DNA of 64,000 nucleotides from an uncultured Bacteroides sp. (lineage in GTDB: Bacteria; Bacteroidota; Bacteroidia; Bacteroidales; Bacteroidaceae), in NCBI RefSeq assembly GCF_963675905.1, contig NZ_OY780936.1, forward strand, positions 3,419,946 to 3,483,945, read 5' to 3'. Within the stretch, counting starts at the first letter, position 1; every line of letters begins with the position of its first letter. The position numbers and the translations under genes were made by a program. This document shows positions 37,559 to 44,186 of the stretch, piece by piece. Below the pieces are notes generated by a model that was not told the origin of the DNA, ran no database searches, and worked only from the letters and a program-made list of their open reading frames with translations.

Positions 37559-37821
37559 AGAGAAAAAACTATCTTTGCTCTTGAAAGCAAAAAAATGATT
37601 CTACTAAGAATCCGAACGAGATAGGGAGAGAAGGCTGCGGACCTCTCTTCTCGTTTAAATATTTCAAGCTAAAGAAGACCTATCAACCACAATTAGGGAC
37701 TATAGAGAATTTAGTCAACCGAAGTTAGAGATTTAAATATAACCAGTCAACTCCAAAAAGGGGGAAGAACAAATTTAATCAACCTTTATCAGGTTATTAC
37801 AGTAGCTCGGAAATGTATGCC

Positions 37822-37905
37822 TCCACCCGGGTGTAACAAGAGCGTCCACCCGGGTGTACCTTTTGTGTAGATCCGGGTGTAGGAGGTCTGTACACCCGGG
37901 TGGAC
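37822..37905. repeat. Intergenic CACCCGGGTG palindrome cluster (element F)
   Basis: Four units around the palindrome CACCCGGGTG: 37822-37835, 37844-37859, a degenerate unit near 37872-37882, and 37890-37905. Units two and four are perfect 16-bp inverse copies (GTCCACCCGGGTGTAC). A TTTTGTAAAGGTG word about 45 bp further on matches the TTTTGTAAAG flank of elements B and C. GC-rich in an otherwise AT-rich gap just after the IS. No gene from 37559 to 37999. Confidence 0.85.
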
Positions 37906-37999
37906 GGAGAATTCTATAATTGTAAAAAGCAAAAAAAGTATGGAGCGTTTTGTAAAGGTGCGGTTGCTCTGTAATAACCTGCTTAATACTATTATTGAA

Positions 38000-38392
38000 T
38001 TATGATTTTTCCTCAATTATAAAATAATCATCCCATTTGAATACTAAGTAATAGAGTTGTGGTATAAAATATAGAAATACAACTATAAAATTTGTGAAGT
38101 AAGAAAAATAAGATAAAAAAGAAAGACAGAACAATGTGATAAGGCTTACTAAGAATATAATATGGAAAAGATTTGGAATTCTAGTTCTAATAATAATATC
38201 TTCATAATTATCTAACTTGATGTTCTTTTTTGCTTTGGCCCAATCAAGTTCTACATTAATTTCATATGTCCCTGAAGGCAAATTCATTATTTTTTTTTCA
38301 CCTCTTTTTAGATAAAAGATCTCTTTATTAATCATGATCTTGTACTTTCTAAATATGAAATCATTTTTTCTTGCAATTCGTAATTCTGGCAT
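38000..38392 (-). CDS. Hypothetical membrane protein
   Basis: 130-aa protein of unknown function. The first 78 residues are soluble and strand-rich (FYLKRGEKKIMNLPSGTYEI resembles PEGA-like or small beta-sandwich modules). Two membrane helices follow (about 80-98 LFHIIFLVSLITLFCLSF and 100-118). The end KWDDYFIIEEKS is acidic. It lies 84 bp downstream of a double-glycine peptide gene on the same strand and might act in immunity to or transport of that peptide; inference from position only. Confidence 0.6.
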   Translation of the reverse strand: MPELRIARKNDFIFRKYKIMINKEIFYLKRGEKKIMNLPSGTYEINVELDWAKAKKNIKLDNYEDIIIRTRIPNLFHIIFLVSLITLFCLSFLSYFSYFTNFIVVFLYFIPQLYYLVFKWDDYFIIEEKS

Positions 38393-38476
38393 AATTTTTT
38401 AATCTTTTTATATTTACATTCTTGACTTTTAATCAAGAATGTAATATGTTTAGAATAGATAAAGTAGCTCCTTGTG

Positions 38477-38689
38477 TTAGTCTCTATAAGCACAAATTGC
38501 TTCTCCTATAGCTAGTCCAATGGCTGTAGGACCACATATTGCTAGTCCTACAGGGCCAAAACAGCTTCCAATTCCAGCGATAACATTGATTGTAGCAAGT
38601 GCTTGTCTTCTTGTCCATCCGCCATTCACTTCATTCATTTCTTTAATATTCATTTCTTGCAAACCTGCAATATTTTCTAATGATTTCAT
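38477..38689 (-). CDS. Double-glycine leader peptide, class II bacteriocin-like
   Basis: 70-aa precursor. The 24-residue leader ends EMNEVNGG, fitting the GG-leader pattern (hydrophobic at -4, -7 and -12) cut by peptidase-containing ABC exporters. The 46-residue core begins WTRRQALATINVIAGIG. It is hydrophobic and Gly/Ala-rich with GPVGLAICGPTAIGLAIG, several G-x3-G-type spacings, and three Cys (core positions 19, 28 and 42). This resembles class IIb pore-forming bacteriocins. Its upstream region shares a block with that of the CPBP gene at 42.6 kb. No exporter is nearby in this window. Confidence 0.75.
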   Translation of the reverse strand: MKSLENIAGLQEMNIKEMNEVNGGWTRRQALATINVIAGIGSCFGPVGLAICGPTAIGLAIGEAICAYRD

Positions 38690-38704
38690 AATTCTAATGT
38701 TTTA

Positions 38705-38731
38705 CAAAATTAATAATTAAATTTATTCAAA
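38705..38731 (-). promoter_or_regulatory. Promoter region shared with the CPBP operon
   Basis: On the minus strand TTTG (38728-38731), a 15-bp spacer, and TAATTTTG (38705-38712), 16 bp before the peptide ATG. The surrounding roughly 30 bp recur at 42615-42645, where the -7 box TAATTTTG is also kept. A spacer of 15 is short, so the -33 element is doubtful. Confidence 0.45.
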
Positions 38732-38840
38732 TGCAATATAAACCAGTTTTGTTTTGCATTTACAAAGTAACGTTTCTTCAGTGAAATAAAATTGCACTCT
38801 ACAATATTTTATTTCACATTTTTCATCAACAAAAGAAAAC

Positions 38841-38960
38841 TAGTCCTCTTTGCTAACATACTTCTTGTCTACAATGTATAGTTCAGAAATAATATCAATA
38901 GTTGTTTCTGATTTATCTTTCTTAAGCCATCAACAAAATCGTTCTTTCCATTATAAATGT
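38841..38960 (-). pseudogene. Mosaic of fragments copied from two neighbouring genes
   Basis: Bases 38841-38924 match 42821-42904 with one mismatch; that is coding sequence of the 374-aa secreted protein (KSETAIDIISELYIVDKKYV region). Directly joined, 38925-38960 match 41950-41985 with one mismatch, which is part of the 55-aa membrane protein gene (NGKNDFVDG region). The two sources lie about 0.9 kb apart, so this is a rearranged remnant with no intact reading frame. Confidence 0.8.
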
Positions 38961-39004
38961 TTATGTATCATTATACTTTTCATGTCGAATTCAAATTATC
39001 TAGA

Positions 39005-39158
39005 TCATTTATGTCGACTGATTTCACTTTTAGCAGCCTTAATTCGAGCATCTCTTGATGCTGCATCTTTTCCTACTTTGGTAAGATAGATAAGAGGCTA
39101 TCAAAATAAAAAATAGGAATGCCATAAACGTTGAAAAATATTTTTTATCAGATTTCAT
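39005..39158 (-). pseudogene. Frameshifted small membrane-protein gene
   Basis: From ATG 39158 the frame gives MKSDKKYFSTFMAFLFFILI, a basic start and one membrane helix, then stops after 39 codons. The +1 frame continues in a protein-like way, LTKVGKDAASRDARIKAAKS, to a TGA at 39005-39007. A single indel, perhaps in the T/A-rich run, would restore a protein of about 50 aa. It resembles in size and topology the 55-aa protein at 41.9-42.1 kb. Confidence 0.5.
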
Positions 39159-39231
39159 ATTTATTTTATTATAGCAACTTGTTATAAATAAATTCATAAC
39201 AAGTTTCATGGTGATATACTAATAATAATGC

Positions 39232-39336
39232 CTAAAAATAGAGATTGATTCCAATAGCTATTCCAGCTAAGAAGCCTATGGAGAAAAAGAACATGATGGT
39301 ACAGAAGCAAATATTACTTTTAATAAACTCTTTCAT
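39232..39336 (-). CDS. 34-aa single-pass membrane peptide
   Basis: Below usual annotation size. The product MKEFIKSNICFCTIMFFF... is basic at the start, then almost wholly hydrophobic with SIGFLAGIAIGINLYF at the end (Gly zipper-like spacing). Its ATG overlaps the stop of the preceding 90-aa gene (ATGA), which supports real, coupled translation. Function unknown; it may be an accessory or immunity peptide of the island. Confidence 0.5.
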   Translation of the reverse strand: MKEFIKSNICFCTIMFFFSIGFLAGIAIGINLYF

Positions 39337-39605
39337 GGTTGATAAATTTCAGATAAATAGTAGAAACATAATATAACTATTGTTGCGGCGCAAATGCCCA
39401 GAATTGAAAAGTATAGAGTATTTGTTTTCTTCTTCAATAAAAAGTAGGCGAGATTGGTTATTAGAAGCATTACAAGAGGAAATGCAAATAGAAAATATAA
39501 ACTGTTATGGAATATCATTCCCAGAGTAATAAGGGTGATGCAAGGAATAGTTGCAGTGATTGAACCAAGTGTAATGAATTTAGTCTGTTGAGTAGTAGTT
39601 CTCAT
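39333..39605 (-). CDS. Small polytopic membrane protein
   Basis: 90-aa protein with about three membrane helices: residues 10-33 (FITLGSITATIPCITLITLG), 36-57 and 64-84. A short basic LLKKKTNTL loop separates the last two. No family recognised. It starts 24 bp after the end of the 645-aa gene and is coupled to the 34-aa peptide, so it is part of the CPBP-led operon. Confidence 0.6.
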   Translation of the reverse strand: MRTTTQQTKFITLGSITATIPCITLITLGMIFHNSLYFLFAFPLVMLLITNLAYFLLKKKTNTLYFSILGICAATIVILCFYYLSEIYQP

Positions 39606-39629
39606 TTGTTTTTCTGTTGAAGGTATTGG

Positions 39630-41567
39630 TCAAAGCAAGGTTATTGTAATTCCCACCTGAAAACGGTTAATCTTCAATGAATTCCAAATATCCAGTTCGC
39701 TGTTGTTAATTATAGACTGATTGTTCTCAAAACCAGCTGTTGCGCTCTTTCTTGAGACGAAGAATCCGCTTTTTTCTTTTATTCTGAATGCTTTTTTTGT
39801 GTCTAGAGGTATATTATAAGTGCCAAATAACTTTAGACTGGCAAATCGGCTAATCCTTTTTGAGAAAGCGATTTGAGGAGCAATTGTTTTTTGCTGCAAT
39901 CCATAAGCAAATGCAATCCTTCTTGCATCAATCTTCTCCCCTCCAAAGTGAAATGAAGTGGAATTACTATATGTTCCCAGATTTACGAAATAATCTTTAT
40001 AGCAGTATGCAATAGAAGGTTCAAAGAATAGTGGTCGACCGGTACTTTTTAAGTTCTTTCTGTATTGAATGCCGTAATAATGTTCGTTCGATGAAATGTC
40101 ACTGTTAAAGTAATCATCTGTTCCTTTCATAAAGATACTAAGATTTTTACTCAGGCGATATCCTATCAGGCTTTGAATAACTACCGCTTCTTTTCTGGAA
40201 GGCTGTTGCTTATTAATAGTAAACGGTTGCAATCCGCCTCCTGGATTAAAGATAAAATTATAATTGTTGCTGTTGAGGCTTACAGTATTAAAAGACAAGC
40301 CATACTCAAAGTTTAGTTTCAGTAGAATCTTTAGTAACTTATTTGTAAATACTAGCTTCTTAGAACTTTTCGTGTTGAAAATCTGTTCTGCGGTTGATGT
40401 TGAAAATTGGAGTTCACTCTTTTGAGGTAATGCACTGTTCAGCTCATTATAGTCTGTCCAACCTTTTTTGTTGTAATCATCAGTCTTTTGCATAAACGGC
40501 TCAAAGAATCCTAGCCTCCTTTCAAAAGGTATAGGTTTAACAGAATCTAATTTTATATCGGTAGTAATATAATCGATAGTAGAATTAATATTTTTCCCGT
40601 TCAATAGATTTTTTTCAATGTTATTATTTTCATATTGCTTAAGGTAATATTTATCATTCTGCTTTTCATATGTAATTTTTGAATGAGACTCAACTCCTTT
40701 AATCCTAAGATTTGTAGTCTGATAATTCTCAAGATCTCTCTCAAAATAAACATAAGCCAAGCTTTGTTTATCTATTAGTGTTCTTCCTTTGAACACTGTT
40801 GAGTCACTTTTTGCGCTGGTATAAGAGATATCATAAAATTCATGTCCTTCAGATTCCTTTATGCCGTTGAATTTATATTTGTATGCTTTGAAATGCTGAG
40901 GATTAATGTAATCTTTTCGTTGTAAAACGGCATCACCATTTATAGGAACAAATGGCCCGCCATAATACAGAAGTCCACTGCTGCTGATCTCTTTTTTTCT
41001 TGATTTCAGAATTTCAACTTCTCCGGGTTCTGCTTTCTTTTTGATATAAGAGTCTTTGTAGATAGAAAGCATTGCTTCCGCAAGATATATTTGCTGATAC
41101 TTTTCGTCTTGCACACTTTCTCTATAAAAACCTGTATATAATGATGGCTTTGCAGGATAGTTTTCCGGTATTCTAAGATATGCCTTTCGCAAAAGAGTAA
41201 GTAGCGTACTGTCTGGCATAATATAGATCTCCTTCAAAGTATATGCTTGGGGCAGCAGCTTTATATTTAATGACGAACTACCAGAAATGAGTATACTGTC
41301 TTTTTGAAAGCCGACTCCGGTGAAATACAGATACTTGTTTGTGCAGGAGGAGGGGAGACTGATTCTGAAATATCCTTTGCTGTCGGAGATTGTTCCAATC
41401 TTGGGACGTTTGGTAAAAACGCTGATATTAGTTGCTTTTGTTCCTTTCTCTGCATTGGTTATTGTGCCGGAGATAGTGATTGATTGTGCACAGATATTGG
41501 TATATCCACAGATAGTTATATAAAGTAAAAAGAGTATTGTACGTTTTATAGAGATACGGTCATTCAT
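39630..41567 (-). CDS. Carboxypeptidase-regulatory-like domain protein with predicted barrel
   Basis: 645 aa from ATG 41567 (MNDRISIKRTILFLLYITIC signal, cut near NICAQ). An in-frame ATG at 41639 would overlap the preceding gene and hide the signal. N-terminal CarboxypepD_reg-like module (about 30-110, ITISGTITNAEKGTKATNIS). Then a region with YTGFYRESVQDEKYQQIYLAEA and GRTLIDKQSLAYVYFERDL, typical of large Bacteroidetes surface proteins of the DUF5686 kind. The C-terminal part alternates strands and ends RFQVGITITLL, as outer-membrane barrels do. Possibly a surface component of the peptide system; role not known. Confidence 0.7.
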   Translation of the reverse strand: MNDRISIKRTILFLLYITICGYTNICAQSITISGTITNAEKGTKATNISVFTKRPKIGTISDSKGYFRISLPSSCTNKYLYFTGVGFQKDSILISGSSSLNIKLLPQAYTLKEIYIMPDSTLLTLLRKAYLRIPENYPAKPSLYTGFYRESVQDEKYQQIYLAEAMLSIYKDSYIKKKAEPGEVEILKSRKKEISSSGLLYYGGPFVPINGDAVLQRKDYINPQHFKAYKYKFNGIKESEGHEFYDISYTSAKSDSTVFKGRTLIDKQSLAYVYFERDLENYQTTNLRIKGVESHSKITYEKQNDKYYLKQYENNNIEKNLLNGKNINSTIDYITTDIKLDSVKPIPFERRLGFFEPFMQKTDDYNKKGWTDYNELNSALPQKSELQFSTSTAEQIFNTKSSKKLVFTNKLLKILLKLNFEYGLSFNTVSLNSNNYNFIFNPGGGLQPFTINKQQPSRKEAVVIQSLIGYRLSKNLSIFMKGTDDYFNSDISSNEHYYGIQYRKNLKSTGRPLFFEPSIAYCYKDYFVNLGTYSNSTSFHFGGEKIDARRIAFAYGLQQKTIAPQIAFSKRISRFASLKLFGTYNIPLDTKKAFRIKEKSGFFVSRKSATAGFENNQSIINNSELDIWNSLKINRFQVGITITLL

Positions 41568-41575
41568 CACGTTTC

Positions 41576-41908
41576 TTACTTGTATTTTAGCTTTCTGGTA
41601 ATGCTCCATGTTATTAATGCTCCAACAATAGTTGCACAAGCTTTATAGATCCAAATATTATCTGATAAATGGATACCTAGTGCTATTGATATTATAACTC
41701 CAAAGGTACTTCCGCAAATAATACTTAATGGATTAATTTTATCGGGCTTCAGAAAGAATACAGCATAGCAGAAAATCATTGGAACGATAAAGAGATAATC
41801 TCCCCATTCTGTTATATTATGTTTGAAGTTGGGGATGAAGTAGAATTCCCACACAATAAGTAAAATTGTAAGAGTAAATCCGATTAGTAAAAATAGTTTC
41901 TTTTTCAT
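41576..41908 (-). CDS. Hypothetical membrane protein (four predicted helices)
   Basis: 110 aa: MKKKLFLLIGFTLTILLIVW, then about 37-53 (LFIVPMIFCYAVFFL), 60-79 (LSIICGSTFGVIISIALGI) and 87-104, ending in a basic SITRKLKYK tail. Unrecognised family. It starts 3 bp after the 55-aa gene and ends 8 bp before the 645-aa gene, so it is tightly placed in the operon. Confidence 0.6.
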   Translation of the reverse strand: MKKKLFLLIGFTLTILLIVWEFYFIPNFKHNITEWGDYLFIVPMIFCYAVFFLKPDKINPLSIICGSTFGVIISIALGIHLSDNIWIYKACATIVGALITWSITRKLKYK

Positions 41909-41911
41909 GTG

Positions 41912-42079
41912 TTATTTCATTTTCAGACCTTCCTGATAACCTTTATTGAAGCCATCAACAAAATCGTTCTTTCCGTTATAAATGTCAATGATGAATAACC
42001 CGATTATAATTGTTATCATAATTCCAGCTAAGATAGTAATAATCTTTTTTCTTTGTTTTTTTGTCTTAATTTTGTTCAT
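41912..42079 (-). CDS. 55-aa single-pass membrane protein
   Basis: Basic N-terminus MNKIKTKKQRKK, one membrane helix (IITILAGIMITIIIGLFII), then a short outer tail DIYNGKNDFVDGFNKGYQEG. The tail pattern FVDGFNKGY recalls the G-rich ends of small bacteriocin-associated proteins. Part of the gene is duplicated in the remnant at 38.9 kb. It lies 13 bp after the CPBP gene and 3 bp before the next, inside an operon; small size kept it from standard calling. Confidence 0.6.
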   Translation of the reverse strand: MNKIKTKKQRKKIITILAGIMITIIIGLFIIDIYNGKNDFVDGFNKGYQEGLKMK

Positions 42080-42092
42080 GATCTTTAAATAT

Positions 42093-42581
42093 TTAGTTTG
42101 TTAACTTGAATATTAGTGCTATAATATTGCATATTAAATGAATTGAATAGACGCTTAAAAAAGCATCATTCTTCTTTTGTCGAACAATATACGCATACAT
42201 AAGTATCATGCCTGCAGGTATAACTGATATTATGTAAATAATATTATATGCATGAGAGAGCCCGAAAATTAATCCTCCGATAAGTACTATTCTATTGTTA
42301 TAATCTCGGAAGAAAGGGATAGTATTCAATAAATGATATATTCCAGCTTGAAAAATGATTGTCTCAATTATAGGGGCAAACAAAATACCCAAAATTAAGA
42401 TATCAAGCCAACTTTGATTGTTGAAATTGATAATATATCCCATTTTTTTAGATATTATAACAGCCGAGTGTGCTAAAAGTGTAGAACTAATTTTGCAAAT
42501 CAAAGCCAATAATGTGATGAAATAGAAGAAATTCAATTTCTCTATTTTGTTTGATAAAGCTTCTTGTATTACTTTAAGCAT
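42093..42581 (-). CDS. CPBP (Abi-like) family membrane protein
   Basis: 162-aa polytopic protein related to the CAAX-protease/bacteriocin-processing family. Motif one reads IETIIFQ, where the canonical form is EExxxR; motif two is FGLSH (F-x3-H); motif three HLICN. The loss of one Glu and of Arg suggests altered or absent protease activity. In Gram-positive bacteria such proteins often give immunity to class II bacteriocins, fitting the nearby GG-leader peptides. First gene of the operon running to 39.2 kb. Confidence 0.8.
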   Translation of the reverse strand: MLKVIQEALSNKIEKLNFFYFITLLALICKISSTLLAHSAVIISKKMGYIINFNNQSWLDILILGILFAPIIETIIFQAGIYHLLNTIPFFRDYNNRIVLIGGLIFGLSHAYNIIYIISVIPAGMILMYAYIVRQKKNDAFLSVYSIHLICNIIALIFKLTN

Positions 42582-42616
42582 TGCATTTGAAATATTTTTT
42601 AGAATGAAATATTTTG

Positions 42617-42624
42617 CAAAATTA
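42617..42624 (-). promoter_or_regulatory. -7 box of the CPBP-led operon
   Basis: TAATTTTG on the minus strand, 36 bp before the CPBP ATG, within a block (42615-42645) resembling the promoter region of the peptide gene at 38.7 kb. Confidence 0.5.
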
Positions 42625-42678
42625 CTAATTAAATTTATTCTTATGCAAGAAAACTAATCCTCTTTATCCTAATTCACT

Positions 42679-43803
42679 TTATTCTTTAATCAACTTATTG
42701 TCAAGTAGCAATTTGATTGGCTCACTTAACTGTGGAATATTATATCTAGATAAATCATTCCAATATTCATTAGAGAATACAGAAGAATACGATTGATCAG
42801 AAACTTTCTTTTTCTTTGAGTAGTCCTCTTTGCTAACATACTTCTTGTCTACAATGTATAGTTCAGAAATAATATCAATAGCTGTTTCTGATTTATCTTT
42901 CTTATGTTTAAAGAAAAGCTTTCGATATTCTTTTTTACTTTCCAAATCTGATTTAGAAAATGAAGAGATTTCTCCACTCCAATAGTTTTCGGAAATATTA
43001 ATATTTGTGATTCTTGAGGTGTAATTAAATAGATTATGTATCTCTTCATTTTGTGGAGCGATTAAATCTACATAAATGTTTATAAGCCCTCTGGAACTAT
43101 CAGGCCTGAGTGTTCCGACCACTGAGTCAGATCTAAGAATCAATTTTGCTCCTTGATATTCTTTGGTGGTGTATTGTTTTCCTAACTCATCAAGGATTGA
43201 ACCTTGGTTTAGATTGGGAATTACAGTTCCGTTTATATTAACCATGAATTTCCTTGTTTTTTGCTGCTCTATCAATTCTTTATTAAGGAAATATCTGCTG
43301 TTTAATACTATTCTTTTGATATTTTTCCCTTTTTTAGGAATATAAAATTCTACAATTCCGTCCTTATAATATTTAGTAATGCTGTCTTCTAATTGATAAC
43401 ATCTATAATACCCAGTAATAACGATATAATCATAAACTTTTTTATTTTCAGGTATTGCGGTAACTTCTGGTAATAAGTTCTGGCGTTTATTCATTTTTAA
43501 AGTATCAGCATCTTTAAAACTCTCCACTGATATATTGTAATTATTATAAGAAAGGTGTTGTATAATCAACTTGTTGCTTTTTTCTTTTAAGCTTTTTAGT
43601 ATTTTATTTTTGTTGATATTTCCATTAATGTTAGATAAACCAACTAACTTCCCATCACTAGAAATGATATTAGCAAAAGGAATGCCCCTTCCTGTTAGGC
43701 TATCTTTTAAAAATAGGTCTTGGCTGGATATTGGTTGTATGCAGAATAGGGACAGTGCCAGGCAATAAAGCTTTATGATTTTATTTATATTAGTATATTT
43801 CAC
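42679..43803 (-). CDS. Secreted protein with carboxypeptidase-regulatory-like N-terminus
   Basis: 374 aa. The signal peptide ends near ISSQ (residue 27). A degenerate CarboxypepD_reg-like module follows (about 28-105, LTGRGIPFANIISSDGKLVGL). The rest is of unknown fold, with VYDYIVITGYYRCYQLEDS and KYVSKEDYSKKKKVSDQSYS. It resembles the N-terminal half of the 645-aa neighbour in general plan. An 84-bp piece of its 3' part is duplicated at 38.84 kb. Located between two peptide-related units on the same strand. Confidence 0.6.
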   Translation of the reverse strand: MKYTNINKIIKLYCLALSLFCIQPISSQDLFLKDSLTGRGIPFANIISSDGKLVGLSNINGNINKNKILKSLKEKSNKLIIQHLSYNNYNISVESFKDADTLKMNKRQNLLPEVTAIPENKKVYDYIVITGYYRCYQLEDSITKYYKDGIVEFYIPKKGKNIKRIVLNSRYFLNKELIEQQKTRKFMVNINGTVIPNLNQGSILDELGKQYTTKEYQGAKLILRSDSVVGTLRPDSSRGLINIYVDLIAPQNEEIHNLFNYTSRITNINISENYWSGEISSFSKSDLESKKEYRKLFFKHKKDKSETAIDIISELYIVDKKYVSKEDYSKKKKVSDQSYSSVFSNEYWNDLSRYNIPQLSEPIKLLLDNKLIKE

Positions 43804-43841
43804 GGATATAGTTGAATTTCTTAATTATAACGTTTATTTAA

Positions 43842-43876
43842 TTGCCTAAAGACTTTTTTTTATAGTCTTTAGGCAA
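43842..43876 (-). terminator. Terminator after the 37-aa GG-peptide gene
   Basis: Perfect 13-bp stem TTGCCTAAAGACT (43842-43854) and AGTCTTTAGGCAA (43864-43876), loop TTTTTTTAT, 77 bp beyond the peptide stop. Confidence 0.7.
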
Positions 43877-43952
43877 CATTGATAAACCTAACCAGTTTAT
43901 GTAAGATTTAGAAATAAGAAATGTAAAGTAAAGTTTTAAAAGAGCACTTCTA

Positions 43953-44066
43953 TTAAATACATATCCATTCAATAGAAATTTTCCCGTTAGAATCTTTTCG
44001 ATAAACAGCGATGTATCTTCTTCCCCCGTTTGTATTAATCATCTCTTCTTTTGTTAGTTCTGTCAT
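43953..44066 (-). CDS. 37-aa double-glycine leader peptide
   Basis: From ATG 44066 the precursor is MTELTKEEMINTNGG, a short GG leader, then a 22-residue core RRYIAVYRKDSNGKISIEW plus ICI. The in-frame codons just upstream read KNIKALK after an ATA, so a non-ATG start could lengthen the leader. It is divergent from the histidine kinase gene across a shared control region, the typical place for a signal or inducer peptide. The charged, small core is less pore-like than the others, which suits a pheromone; inference. Confidence 0.6.
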   Translation of the reverse strand: MTELTKEEMINTNGGRRYIAVYRKDSNGKISIEWICI

Positions 44067-44095
44067 TTTTAGAGCTTTTATGTTTTTTATATCTG

Positions 44096-44170
44096 CGAAA
44101 GTAGATTTTCTTAAAGGAAAATAATGTTATCGGAATGTTATACAATCTTATCTGATTGTTATTATCTTTG
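44096..44170. promoter_or_regulatory. Divergent control region with TGTTA boxes at 11-bp spacing
   Basis: Between the 37-aa peptide (minus) and kinase (plus). TGTTA at 44125-44129 and 44136-44140 are 11 bp apart; a third is at 44157-44161. On + the -7 box TATCTTTG is at 44163-44170. On - a one-mismatch box TACTTTCG is at 44096-44103. The paired boxes sit about 21-22 bp from each -7 box, where an OmpR/PhoB-type activator would bind. Confidence 0.55.
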
Positions 44171-44186
44171 TAGCAAATTCTTGTTT

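Larger units (their letters stand above)
36241..37771 (+). mobile_element. IS3-family insertion sequence
   Basis: About 1.53 kb with two overlapping-frame transposase genes. Proposed left end TGTCTTACCC...GTTGACT (from 36241) and right end, read inversely, TGTTCTTCCCCC...GTTGACT (to 37771). They share TG/CA tips, TCTT, CCC and GTTGACT but are imperfect. A second GTTGACT word lies inside the right end (about 37711-37720), so the right boundary is uncertain. I see no clear target duplication, suggesting an old insertion or a misplaced end. It sits 357 bp upstream of mraZ, in opposite orientation to the dcw cluster. Confidence 0.75.

Noticed and set aside
36241-37771. Target-site duplication flanking the IS
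   Set aside because: Bases next to the proposed ends (GTA on the left, AAT on the right) do not match, so no duplication is claimed and the right end is left uncertain.
37789-38016. 75-codon minus-strand ORF across the CACCCGGGTG cluster
   Set aside because: It is made largely of translated palindromic repeats and overlaps the start of the more credible 130-aa gene region.
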